Counted from the first letter of the stretch, positions 24,191-33,143 are shown. The stretch: 43,686 bases of DNA from Desulfurococcaceae archaeon (GCA_020832985.1 JAJHRE010000005.1:1-43686); one strand, 5' to 3'. Program-made: numbers and translations. Notes: generated from the letters alone by a model not told the origin.

Positions 24191-25669
24191 ATGAGTAAGG
24201 TGAGGTTCGGTTTAGGTGATGTAGAGGTTGTTGATGAGTTACCTACTCCTGAGGAAGTTTTTCAATTAGAGAGGTTAGGTGTTAAGGAGTTAATTCTTAA
24301 GGTCTTAGGCCCTAGTGTAATTGCTGTAGGTGTCGCTATAGGTGGTGGTGAGTGGTTGTTAGGTCCTGCAACAGCTGTTAAGTACGGGCTCGGTATGGCT
24401 TGGATAGTCTTAGTATCATCATTACTTCAGACAGTATATAACGTAAGCTTAGTTAGGATTTCAATGTATTGTGGTGAACCACCTATAGTATACCTTAAGA
24501 GGGTCCCTCCAGGCCCTAAGTTTTGGGGTATATTCCTACCAATCATGATCATTATCTGGGGTGCGTGGGGCTTAGCAGGTATTGCTGGTTCTGGAGCTAC
24601 TGCTTTAGGTTCAATAATTCTCGGTAGACTACCTACAGCAGGAGATGCTTGGTTAGTTAGGTACTTAACTATAGTTGTGATGGCTCTATGCGTAGCTATA
24701 GTATTATTCGGGTATAAGATTGAGAGGACCTTAGAAATTGCTAATTGGTTCTTTGCAGGCTTTATACTACTAACGCTGTTATTTATAGTTGCACCACTAA
24801 CTGTTAAGGCTGAAGTTCTTTATGAGGCTTTATGGGGTACCTTCAACTTCGGCTACATACCCCCAGGTGCTGATATGAGTTTAATAACTGCTTGGTGGGC
24901 GTATACAGCGTTAGCTGCAGGTCTTAACTTCATATTCATGAACTGGTATAGGGATAAAGGTTACGGTATGGGTGCTGTAGTTGGCTACATACCTGCGTTA
25001 ATAGGTGGTAAGAAGGTGATGTTATCACCTGTAGGTAAGGTATTCAAACTAACACCTAAGAATTTAGGGAGGTTTAAGACCTGGATGAAGATACTAAACT
25101 ACGATCAGTGGCTTATATTCTTCCCCGGAGCTATCTTAGGTATGTACCTACCATCATTAATAGCTGCCTCCCTACTCCCTAGGGGTCAGTCATTACCGGC
25201 ATGGGGAGTTGCTGCACATATAGCTAATCAATTCGCAGCTATCGTCGGTGTATGGGGTTACTACCTAATATGCTTGATAGGGTTTATAATACTCTTCAGT
25301 TCAGCTTTAGGTGCGTACGTAGACGCTGTACCGAGGAATTTAACAGACCTACTATGGGGTTTAGAAGGTGTGAGGAAGTACTTCAAAAACGACGTACGGT
25401 TACTATATTATACAATACTCGCTATATATGTAGCGTTCAGTATATGGGCACTATATCAGACACAACCGTTGGTAATGGTGATAATCGCAGCTAATACAGC
25501 AAACTTCATAGGGATATTCGTGATACCGGCAGTAATGTACCTCACATACAGACTACCTAAAGAGTTAAGACCTAAGCTCTGGGAATATGTGCTCTTAGTA
25601 GTATTCCTAATACTCTCAACATACTTCTTCCTAACATCAATACTACCGTACCTAGGAATTAAAATCTAA
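24191..25669 (+). CDS. Nramp-related transporter lacking the DPGN metal motif
   Basis: A 492-aa membrane protein with about eleven helices and the general Nramp arrangement. In helix 1 the metal-binding DPGN of true Nramp is replaced by GGGEW (VGVAIGGGEWLLGP), and helix 6 has no MPH motif. Classical Nramp proteins import Mn2+ or Fe2+ with protons. Related proteins with altered helix 1 transport Mg2+ or have unknown substrates, so the ion is open. Residues 1-35 form a soluble N-terminal extension. It is preceded by a TATA box and a GC-rich dyad, suggesting regulated expression. It stands alone between icd and the pdx operon. Confidence 0.7.
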   Translation: MSKVRFGLGDVEVVDELPTPEEVFQLERLGVKELILKVLGPSVIAVGVAIGGGEWLLGPATAVKYGLGMAWIVLVSSLLQTVYNVSLVRISMYCGEPPIVYLKRVPPGPKFWGIFLPIMIIIWGAWGLAGIAGSGATALGSIILGRLPTAGDAWLVRYLTIVVMALCVAIVLFGYKIERTLEIANWFFAGFILLTLLFIVAPLTVKAEVLYEALWGTFNFGYIPPGADMSLITAWWAYTALAAGLNFIFMNWYRDKGYGMGAVVGYIPALIGGKKVMLSPVGKVFKLTPKNLGRFKTWMKILNYDQWLIFFPGAILGMYLPSLIAASLLPRGQSLPAWGVAAHIANQFAAIVGVWGYYLICLIGFIILFSSALGAYVDAVPRNLTDLLWGLEGVRKYFKNDVRLLYYTILAIYVAFSIWALYQTQPLVMVIIAANTANFIGIFVIPAVMYLTYRLPKELRPKLWEYVLLVVFLILSTYFFLTSILPYLGIKI

Positions 25670-25685
25670 AACTTAATTTTAGTTA

Positions 25686-26825
25686 TTAACTGCATAACCT
25701 ATAACGTTTAACCCTCCTATAATTCCTAACCTCAAAATCACTACATACTACACCATTAAGTTCTAAGGACTTAAGAGCCTTATAAACACCTCTTAATGTG
25801 AAATCCTTAAGTTTCTGCCAAATCTCATAAGCAGTTAGGTTGTCATCCCTACTCAGTAAATTGATAATACCTTCTTTAATACCACCCTTCACTACATTCC
25901 TCTTAGTACTTGGTCTATAACCAGCTGTTATAACAGCTATAGAATTTCTTAAATCTTCAGCTACCACATATGCTAATGTTGAGATAGGTTTTAATTTAAT
26001 ACCGTACCTACATAACCTCGTAAATACATCAAGTATTGTTTTAAGTCCTACCTCAACAACTTTCACCTCATTAGGTATTAACTTAGGTCTTGACTGACCT
26101 TTAATGAGGGCTGATACGACATTATAGTTAACATCTAATCCAGACTCCTTAAGCTCCTTAATACCTTTCCATAATGAGTATGTTAGTAAACCAGTTACTG
26201 CCGGTACAACGATATCCTCACACTTAATCCTTTTCTCATATATTTCAAAGACTATAGTCTTTAAACCCTCTATAGTTAGAGGATTTAGATAATCTAATTC
26301 TAGAGCATTACTGTTATTACTAGTTCTCTTACTAGGTATTAAGTTAACACCTAACTCAATCAACTTACCTAACTCATCACTATAGAAATCATTATCACAG
26401 ACCTCAACATCGACTTCGGCAATACCGTTTAAGTAGTAAGATAATGAGTAGGTGAAGTCTTCAGTAAATTTTATTCGTAATCTCTTAATATTACTTGAAG
26501 CTATGTAACTAGCTATTAATGCTGACGCCCTATCTGAGTAAGTCCCTGTAGGATTATACCTCTCATTCTTTATCAATACATTATGAATCCTACTTATCGG
26601 AGTTAATCCCTCACTATGTGTAACTACCCTACTAAAAGTCGGTAGTAAGGTTTCATACCTCCAAATATTTGCTTTACTTTTACATACCTTAAACTTAGGA
26701 TTAAGCCATATAATCTCTAGAGGCCCACCACATACCGGGCACTTCATAAGTATTTCATTAAACTCCCTCCTACAGAATAAGCAGGTTGTGAGAAACTTAT
26801 CACTTCTATCATTACTTAAGGTCAA
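25686..26825 (-). CDS. Degenerate threonine-synthase-like protein fused to a winged helix, in the pdxST operon
   Basis: A 379-aa fusion. An N-terminal zinc ribbon (Cys15, Cys18, Cys29, Cys32; CPVCGGPL) and the motifs WRYETLLP, GLTPISR and NPTGTYSDR (91-99) show descent from threonine synthase, a fold-type II PLP enzyme. The PLP lysine of NPTGSFKDR is Ser97 here, and the phosphate loop STGNTS is replaced by TEDFTY, so catalysis is unlikely. Residues 315-379 form a winged HTH (LTAYEIWQKL, then RGVYKALKSLELNGVV). The TTG start shares TTGA with the pdxT stop, so the gene is translationally coupled to pdxST. I infer a transcription factor sensing PLP, threonine or a related ligand. The true role is unknown. 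Confidence 0.7.
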   Translation of the reverse strand: MTLSNDRSDKFLTTCLFCRREFNEILMKCPVCGGPLEIIWLNPKFKVCKSKANIWRYETLLPTFSRVVTHSEGLTPISRIHNVLIKNERYNPTGTYSDRASALIASYIASSNIKRLRIKFTEDFTYSLSYYLNGIAEVDVEVCDNDFYSDELGKLIELGVNLIPSKRTSNNSNALELDYLNPLTIEGLKTIVFEIYEKRIKCEDIVVPAVTGLLTYSLWKGIKELKESGLDVNYNVVSALIKGQSRPKLIPNEVKVVEVGLKTILDVFTRLCRYGIKLKPISTLAYVVAEDLRNSIAVITAGYRPSTKRNVVKGGIKEGIINLLSRDDNLTAYEIWQKLKDFTLRGVYKALKSLELNGVVCSDFEVRNYRRVKRYRLCS

Positions 26826-27424
26826 TTCTTCACCATAGACAGGAAATACTCGTAGAGTTTCCTTTCAGAAGTTACTTCAGGATGGAATGTCACAGCTAAT
26901 AACGGACCCTGAACAGCAACTATACCTACCCTACCTACTACTGGGTGGTTTAAGTAACTAATTATCTTAGCCGGGTCTCTAGCATCTATAATTCCAGGAG
27001 CTCTTATGAATACCGCATTAACATCACCTATACCTTCAACATAGACTTTAGTTATGAAGGAGTCTTTCTGCCTCCCGAATATATTCCTAATAACTGTTAT
27101 ATTCATGAGCTTTAGTATTGGTTGATTAACCTCTCCAACAACTCTATCTACGACCTTACTAGCTAGTAAGATAGCACCAGCACAAGTACCCATCACAGGC
27201 ATCCCACCCTTAACGAAATCCGTAATACCCTCATCAAGACCTTTAAACTTAATTAAACGTCCTATAGTTGTAGACTCACCTCCAGGTATTATGAGTGCGT
27301 CGAGGTCTCTAAGATGACTTGAGCACTTCACTAAAACTACATCTAAGTTAAATAATTCTCTTAATGCCTGCACATGTTCGAGGAAGTCTCCTTGAAGTGC
27401 TAAAACACCTACTCTCACCTTCAC
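26822..27424 (-). CDS. pdxT: PLP synthase glutaminase subunit PdxT
   Basis: A 200-aa class I glutamine amidotransferase. The nucleophile Cys81 (GTCAG) and the His181/Glu183 pair (FHPE) are in place, and [11 protein letters not shown] is the PdxT signature. It releases ammonia from glutamine for PdxS, which builds pyridoxal 5'-phosphate from ribose 5-phosphate and glyceraldehyde 3-phosphate. Its GTG start overlaps the pdxS stop (GTGA), and its stop overlaps the start of the regulator-like gene (TTGA). All three are therefore one tightly coupled minus-strand unit. Confidence 0.95.
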   Translation of the reverse strand: MKVRVGVLALQGDFLEHVQALRELFNLDVVLVKCSSHLRDLDALIIPGGESTTIGRLIKFKGLDEGITDFVKGGMPVMGTCAGAILLASKVVDRVVGEVNQPILKLMNITVIRNIFGRQKDSFITKVYVEGIGDVNAVFIRAPGIIDARDPAKIISYLNHPVVGRVGIVAVQGPLLAVTFHPEVTSERKLYEYFLSMVKN

Positions 27425-28426
27425 TTACCTCTAACCTGCATTAACTCCTCTGGTTTAAGATTTCTCACATCAATTCCCAGCATTGACGCTTTTTCAGAAA
27501 CCATTTTCTGAGCTTCAACAACTACTTCAGGGTTGTCGTAAAACGTAGTTGCTAGAACTATAGCTTTAGCCCTCACCTCCGGATCCTTACTCTTAAAAAT
27601 ACCTGAACCAACGAATACACCATCAGCTCCTAACCACATCATCAACGCTGCATCTGCAGGTGTTGCTATCCCACCAGCTGCGAAATTCACTACCGGTAAT
27701 CTCCCTAACCTAGCCGTTAACAACGCTAATTCGAAGTTAACCTTATTCTCTTTAGAGTATATGTATATAGACTCAACATCTCCAGTCATATAATAACCTC
27801 TTAATAGAGCTATATCCCTATTCACAAGCTTCATATGCTTTACCGCCTCAGCGACATTCCCAGTCCCCGGCTCACCCTTAGTCCTAATCATAGATGCACC
27901 CTCAAATATACGTCTTAACGCTTCAGGTAAGTTCCTAGCACCATTAACAAATGGTGTTTTAAACACCCACTTATTTATGTGCTTTCTCATCAACTGGTGT
28001 TAAAACCTCACTCTCATCTATTAAGTCAACACCTACCTCCTCAAGCAACCTAGCCTCCCAACTATGGCCTATCCTACATTTAGCAGATACTGGTATAGTT
28101 ACAGACTCCATAACCTGAGTAATAACGTTTAAATCAGCTGTCCTAGCAACACCCCCAGCCATCCTGACATCATATGGGAGTTTATCTAGTACCATAACAC
28201 CAACAGCACCTGAATCCTCAGCAATACCTGCTTGTTCAGTGGTAGTTACATCCATTATAACCCCACCCTTAAGCATCGATATAAAACTGTATTTAATTAA
28301 TGGTGTCCCAGTCTTTAACGGAATTAATTCCTTACCTTCATCTCTAACTTTATCTCTGAATTCAAGTAGATTATATATGAGGTCATACAGTTTCTCTAGG
28401 AATACGTAGGAGTCAACCAACTTCAT
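27421..28426 (-). CDS. pdxS: PLP synthase subunit PdxS, reading frame shifted in the middle
   Basis: Two frames together make a full PdxS of about 335 residues. The first (28426 to 27971) holds GGVIMDV with Asp59, SAKCRIGH with Lys116, and IDESEVLTP. It stops at CAT-AAA-TAA after DEKAH. The second frame continues [17 protein letters not shown] and carries [10 protein letters not shown] with the second catalytic lysine and the phosphate-binding [13 protein letters not shown]. Sulfolobus-like PdxS has HHINKW at the join, so two missing bases in CATATAAAT would restore it exactly. Every catalytic residue survives, and pdxT next door is intact. The break may be a sequencing error, a recent mutation, or +1 recoding at AAA-UAA. 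The crenarchaeal-type N-terminal extension (about 45 aa) is present. Confidence 0.85.
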
Positions 28427-28453
28427 ATACCGCCCTAACTAACTACGAATACA

Positions 28454-28485
28454 CTGTATTAACCACTACTGAACGTTCAATCAGT
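28454..28485 (-). promoter_or_regulatory. pdxST promoter with upstream nested palindrome
   Basis: On the minus strand GGTTAATACA (28455-28464) is a TATA-like box about 30 bp before the pdxS ATG. Just upstream is the perfect 10-bp palindrome TGAACGTTCA (28470-28479), partly nested in an ACTGA-N8-TCAGT inverted repeat (28468-28485). A site immediately upstream of the box A/BRE region is where archaeal activators bind. Binding by the coupled winged-helix protein is inference. Confidence 0.5.
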
Positions 28486-28494
28486 AAAGCTCAT

Positions 28495-29241
28495 TCATAC
28501 CCTACCACTAGTTAATATCTTCTCAAGCCATGTCAAGTACCTTAAGTCTAGACCTAAAGATCTTAACTTCTTAATAACTCCTTCAACATCGTAATGATTT
28601 CTGTATAGTCTAAACTCACCACTTCTTAAGTCTAGGATAGCTGCTGATGTCCTGTAATCACCATCTCTAGGCTGTCCAACACTCCCAGGATTTAAGACCC
28701 TCATACCTCTAATCCTTAAATCCATAGGTATGTGGGTATGTCCAACTACGATTAAGTCAGTATCTACAGGTTTAGGTCTGACTGCGTATATACTAGGGGT
28801 TAGAGCTAGTAGGATTTCCGATTCAGGTAATGATGGTTTTAAATACCCGTAAAGTGGGTTTCTAGGAGATCCGTGGGTTAAGTAAATCCTTACATTATCA
28901 ATTGTTAAGTTACGGGTTATTGGTAGGGATTTAAGCCAATCTATCTGCTCCTTACTTAACAACCTATACGAGATGTTAACTCTAGTATACTCGCTTAACT
29001 CATGTAATTCAGGAGCACACCTACAGTCAGTATTAAACGCTACTGCATAGTCATGATTACCCATTAAAACTACATCAGGTCTTAAACCCTTAATTAAATC
29101 CACTACAACATGTGGTTCAGGACCGTAATCAACTAAATCACCTAGGACGAATACGTAATCCCAACCACCGACACTCTCTAAAAGAGTCTTAAGTGCGTCA
29201 GCATTACCGTGGATGTCCGAGATAATTAAAACTTTAACCAT
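28495..29241 (-). CDS. Calcineurin-like metallophosphoesterase (YfcE type)
   Basis: A 248-aa phosphoesterase with all metal-binding blocks: Asp9/His11 (SDIHGN), GDLVDYGP, GNHDYAV, THGSPRNPL and GHTHIPMD. YfcE-like enzymes hydrolyse phosphodiesters with Mn2+; the natural substrate in archaea is unknown. NPGSVGQPRDGD is also conserved. It lies 68 bp upstream of pdxS on the same strand, but the pdx promoter occupies that gap, so co-transcription is uncertain. Confidence 0.88.
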   Translation of the reverse strand: MVKVLIISDIHGNADALKTLLESVGGWDYVFVLGDLVDYGPEPHVVVDLIKGLRPDVVLMGNHDYAVAFNTDCRCAPELHELSEYTRVNISYRLLSKEQIDWLKSLPITRNLTIDNVRIYLTHGSPRNPLYGYLKPSLPESEILLALTPSIYAVRPKPVDTDLIVVGHTHIPMDLRIRGMRVLNPGSVGQPRDGDYRTSAAILDLRSGEFRLYRNHYDVEGVIKKLRSLGLDLRYLTWLEKILTSGRV

Positions 29242-29312
29242 CTACACTAACCACCAACTTAATTAAGGTATATTACTAATAAATCTACAACATAATTAAG
29301 TTCGCAGCTACC

Positions 29313-30269
29313 TCACGTACTTAACGTATTGAGTCTAACTACTGATGGTTGAGTATTGATTATCTGTGGAATTGATTCCTTACTATTGACTCCAGTTTTA
29401 TCCGGTATAGCAACTACTAAGACCTTAATGACCTCAGGTATCTTAATGAGTATCTCCTTAGTTATACTAGATATTAATACTTGAGTTGTTTTTAGGGTTG
29501 CATTACTAGGTAACCTCACCCATAACTCAACCTCAACAAAACTCCCTAAATTCCTTAGTAATACCTTCTTAACCGATACGTTGGCATTCCTTTCAATGAT
29601 GTTAATTATCCTATACTTGAGGTGTCTAGGGTAGTTAATATCTAGTAAGTTAAATACTGATTCCTTAACAACATTTACAGAACACTTTATAGCGTATGCA
29701 GATACCATTAAAACCAGTATGTTCTCAATAATTACTAGTTGGAGTATGTTAGAGAGTATTAAAGCTATACTATTAACGAACTCTATCAACGCATCTAATG
29801 ATGTCTTCACAGCTGTTGACTTAACTAGGACCTTCCCATACCTACCATACTTTAAAACATACCTAGAGAATATGTATGAAAGGATACCACTACCTATTAA
29901 GTATAGTGAGAACTCAGATGAAGTAATCTCAGTATTCGCTAAAGTACTAGGTATTAAGTAAATCACTACTGAGATAGTGATTACGGCTATGAATATTGAT
30001 GAAACATCCTCAACCCTTAATAACTCATACCTACGACCGTTTAAGGTCTTAGAAGTAACTACCCTCAACACTATAAATAATGTTAGGTATGTTATAGAGT
30101 CTAGAATCCATAGTATAGAATCTATTAAGATTAAGTTAGACCTAACCACGATTAAGTACAGTAACACACCTAGTAATCCGTAAGTTAATGAGCTAATAAA
30201 TAGAATTTTAAATAAGTTCGCCATACGGTAAAACCTTACTATCTTCTTAACAGTAACTCTCCCTAACAT
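29313..30269 (-). CDS. CDF-like membrane protein with incomplete metal site
   Basis: About 318 residues with five or six membrane helices followed by a cytoplasmic alpha/beta domain (about 220-318), the layout of cation diffusion facilitators. In the metal-binding helices the usual H/D-x3-D pattern is incomplete: helix 2 keeps Asp53 and Asp60 (counted from the longer GTG start at 30278) with Leu/Trp where His is expected, and helix 5 reads K-T-S-L-D. Zinc transport is therefore doubtful, and another cation or a non-transport role is possible. The ATG at 30269 follows GGTGAT by four bases and is preferred over the GTG that lies inside that site. Confidence 0.6.
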   Translation of the reverse strand: MLGRVTVKKIVRFYRMANLFKILFISSLTYGLLGVLLYLIVVRSNLILIDSILWILDSITYLTLFIVLRVVTSKTLNGRRYELLRVEDVSSIFIAVITISVVIYLIPSTLANTEITSSEFSLYLIGSGILSYIFSRYVLKYGRYGKVLVKSTAVKTSLDALIEFVNSIALILSNILQLVIIENILVLMVSAYAIKCSVNVVKESVFNLLDINYPRHLKYRIINIIERNANVSVKKVLLRNLGSFVEVELWVRLPSNATLKTTQVLISSITKEILIKIPEVIKVLVVAIPDKTGVNSKESIPQIINTQPSVVRLNTLST

Positions 30270-30465
30270 AGGAATCACCTAAGTATAAACTAGGGTATGA
30301 GGCTGACGTCTAAAGAGTCTAATACCTCTAAAATAGTATTTGATTTACGACTTAAAAATTTTCACGAATTACTAGATATTATTTATGGTAAGACCTACTA
30401 GGTTAAGGTAATACCTACGCTTAAGTAAGTATCTTCGAGAACCCCATACTCAGTATTTTTAAGTT

Positions 30466-31548
30466 TTGATGATGTTATATCTTCTGGTGCTTAAGATACC
30501 ATTACATGATGATTTAATAGCTGAGTTATCTAGGGTTATTAACGATCTCCTTAGTAGGGTAGTTGCTGTTGATGATTTAAGTAGGTATGTCCGTGAGGTC
30601 TATTCATACCCTTTAAGAACTTCTCAAAGTAGTGAACCACCAGACGTCGTAGCTAGTGATTCGAGTAGGGTGGTTAAGAAGTTGTCCTTAGCTACGGTAT
30701 ACGCTATACAGGCAGTCTCAGCAAATATCTCCTTAAGGGAGTCTAGATCGAGTAGGTTCGTGATTAAGTGTACCTCAGGTTACTACATACCGACACCGAG
30801 TGAGGTCGTACCTGAGGAGTTAATGCTACGTATAACACAGTTACTCTCTAGGGTTTTAGAAGTTGATTCAGTACTTGAGGTTGTAGACCGTGCTGAGGTA
30901 GCGTTATTTGACGGCTCCTTAATATCGTTTTTATGGGGTTATAGTAGTAGGCCACTACCTAAGGGGTTGAGGTTTACAGGTTATAGCGGCTTCAGTAATT
31001 TAAGGGATATGTGGTATGAGATATTCAGGAAGATTACAGAGATTGTAAAGTTGGTGAAGCCTTTATTCATAGCTAAGACCCTTAGGAGGAGTTACTACGT
31101 GGATATTCTACTAAGTGGTGAGACCCCTAAAGAGATTAAATCTGAAGTTAATGACTTAATACTGATTAATATGTTGAGGAGGCTTGGTAAACTACCTAAG
31201 CAACCATACATACTCCAACCAGTTTACGTAACTACTGATAAACTGCCTAAGCCCCTCAATAGCTTAAATATAGACTTAAGCCCGTTAATACCTATGACCG
31301 TAACTTACGTAGCGTTTAACCACTCAACACAACCTTACCAGGTATCAGTACCTGGTGTATGGGGGGTTGATGAGTTAGTAGATATTATTAGTTCAATATA
31401 TATTTACTCACATACCGGTTATCCAGACCCTCTCAGAGTAGTCCATAGTAAGAGTAAGTTAAGTACTGAGGAGTTTAAGTATATACTGTATAAATTAGGT
31501 CTAAACTCTATACCTACAGGACGTGAACTACTGGGTGAGTTCCTATAG
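30466..31548 (+). CDS. nurA: DNA double-strand break repair nuclease NurA
   Basis: A 360-aa NurA nuclease. The catalytic Asp65 (ASDSSR) and Asp149 (ALFDGSL) and the conserved IAKTLR, TYVAFN and GYPDPLRVVHSKSKL segments are present. NurA has 5'-3' exonuclease and endonuclease activity and works with the HerA translocase to resect ends after Mre11-Rad50. It is the first gene of nurA-herA-mre11-rad50. Starts at TTG 30466, ATG 30469 and ATG 30472 are adjacent. No ribosome binding site is visible, so a leaderless mRNA is likely. The 187-bp upstream gap is AT-rich. Confidence 0.9.
   Translation: MMMLYLLVLKIPLHDDLIAELSRVINDLLSRVVAVDDLSRYVREVYSYPLRTSQSSEPPDVVASDSSRVVKKLSLATVYAIQAVSANISLRESRSSRFVIKCTSGYYIPTPSEVVPEELMLRITQLLSRVLEVDSVLEVVDRAEVALFDGSLISFLWGYSSRPLPKGLRFTGYSGFSNLRDMWYEIFRKITEIVKLVKPLFIAKTLRRSYYVDILLSGETPKEIKSEVNDLILINMLRRLGKLPKQPYILQPVYVTTDKLPKPLNSLNIDLSPLIPMTVTYVAFNHSTQPYQVSVPGVWGVDELVDIISSIYIYSHTGYPDPLRVVHSKSKLSTEEFKYILYKLGLNSIPTGRELLGEFL
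31534..31547 (+). promoter_or_regulatory. Ribosome binding site deciding the herA start
   Basis: GGTGAG at 31534-31539 precedes AUA at 31545 by five bases, the same geometry as GGTGAT-N4-GTG before tctB and tctA and GGTGAT-N3-ATG before the DUF47 gene. The AUA shares two bases with the nurA UAG stop. Confidence 0.55.
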
Positions 31549-33143
31549 ATAGACCGATAGGTATTGTCGGTGAGGTATCTAAACCAACTGAGGTGGATGT
31601 TAAGGCATTAACACCGGTACCTGTAGGTACTTACGTATATATAAGGTTCGTGGTTAGGGACCCGATAACTTATGAGGAACGTGTGAGGGAGGTCGTAGGT
31701 CTTATAGGTTCATCACTGTTTAAGTCTGTAGTACCTATAGTAACTACTCAGAATTTAACAACTTATGAGAGGACGTCACCGTTAAGTAGTTTAAAGAGTG
31801 AGAGTTATATGAAGGCTTTAATAATAGCTGATATCACTGGTGGGAGGGTAGAAGCACCTAGATACCCACCACCACCTGAGACCCCGGTATACCTAGCAAG
31901 ACCTGAACATGTAGGAGCTATATATAGGAATAACCCTGAAACCAGTGTGGAGATAGGGTCTTTAGTCGGTTTTGAAGACCTTAGAATTAGAGTTAATATC
32001 AACGCATTAACTAAGCACTTACTAATAACTGGGACTACAGGTTCTGGTAAGAGTAACTTAGTTGCTGTATTAGCTGATAGGGTTGCAGGGATTGGTGGTT
32101 CAGTAGTTATCTTCGACGTACATGGGGAGTACGGGGATTTAATCAGTGAGACTCCTGGTAAGGTAAGTATTGTTAAGTATGAAGCAGCTATAAATCCTAT
32201 AGAACTACCTATAAGCCTCTTAGTAAGCTTCATAATACCTGAAGGAACTGCAACTAAGCAGAGGAGGATTTTAAGGAATGTGTTGAAGGATTTAAACGAT
32301 AAGATTCGTGAGAGGTCTGTAAAGAGTAGGAAGCCTTACTCCCTAGTAGTTAAGGAGATCTACAAGGAATCACATACTCAGCAAACACTTGAAGACCCTG
32401 TCGATATGTATAAGGACTTACTGATTAGGAATATTAAGTTTAAGTCTCAAGATAAGGATGAGAAAAGCGTTACAGATGTCGTAGATAAGGTTGAGGATTT
32501 CTTCGAATGGCGTAGGATTGATTTAGAAGCAAGGAAGATTAGTGAGTTATTAGGTAATAGTAAGGTTGTAGTAGTTGATGTTTCTGCATTCACTGATGAG
32601 GAGAAAGACTACATGCTTAAAGTCGTAGCTGAGGACCTACTATGGTATCTTAAGGAAGGACTTAGGAAGGGGCTTAACGTCATACCGACACTACTTATTA
32701 TTGAGGAAGCACACATATTCTTAAGCAGTGATAACACTAAGTCTAAAGGAACCCTCCAGAGGTTTATTAGGGAGGGTAGGAAGTTCGGCGGTATGTTAGT
32801 CATAGTTAGTCAGAGGCCTAGAGCATTAGATATTAACGTAGTTTCTCAAATCCAGAACTACGTATTCTTAAAGTTAGTTCAGAGTAAGGATAGGGCTACA
32901 GTTATGGAGATAACTGATATATTAAGTGATGATTACGTCAACATACTACCTACACTACCACCTGGTTATGGGTTGATAATGGGTGAGTGGATCGGTAAGT
33001 ACCCAGCATACGTTAGGATAGATAAACATGAAGGTAAGAGGGCTGGGGCAACACCAGACGTAGTAAGTATTTGGAGGGAGGGTATGAGGATACGTAGTAA
33101 GTCTTTAGAGGTTAGGTCATTATCTAGTGAGTGGGAGGGTTAG
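31545..33143 (+). CDS. herA: HerA DNA translocase, probable AUA start
   Basis: A FtsK/HerA-type hexameric ATPase. It has an N-terminal HAS barrel, Walker A GTTGSGKSN near residue 166 from the AUA, Walker B LLIIEEAHIF, and REGRKFG and VSQRPRALD motifs. It pumps DNA to the NurA nuclease. The first ATG/GTG/TTG in frame is GTG at 31593. However, the 16 codons before it (IDRPIGIVGEVSKPTE) align with the first strand of Sulfolobus HerA, and GGTGAG lies five bases before an AUA at 31545 that overlaps the nurA stop. The GTG has no ribosome binding site at a usual distance. I therefore place the start at AUA 31545 (516 aa from the GTG, 532 from the AUA). Confidence 0.88.
   Translation: MDRPIGIVGEVSKPTEVDVKALTPVPVGTYVYIRFVVRDPITYEERVREVVGLIGSSLFKSVVPIVTTQNLTTYERTSPLSSLKSESYMKALIIADITGGRVEAPRYPPPPETPVYLARPEHVGAIYRNNPETSVEIGSLVGFEDLRIRVNINALTKHLLITGTTGSGKSNLVAVLADRVAGIGGSVVIFDVHGEYGDLISETPGKVSIVKYEAAINPIELPISLLVSFIIPEGTATKQRRILRNVLKDLNDKIRERSVKSRKPYSLVVKEIYKESHTQQTLEDPVDMYKDLLIRNIKFKSQDKDEKSVTDVVDKVEDFFEWRRIDLEARKISELLGNSKVVVVDVSAFTDEEKDYMLKVVAEDLLWYLKEGLRKGLNVIPTLLIIEEAHIFLSSDNTKSKGTLQRFIREGRKFGGMLVIVSQRPRALDINVVSQIQNYVFLKLVQSKDRATVMEITDILSDDYVNILPTLPPGYGLIMGEWIGKYPAYVRIDKHEGKRAGATPDVVSIWREGMRIRSKSLEVRSLSSEWEG

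Noticed and set aside
30403-30417. AGGT-aat-ACCT dyad before nurA
   Set aside because: Arms of only 4 bp made of the most common words in this DNA, so chance is likely.
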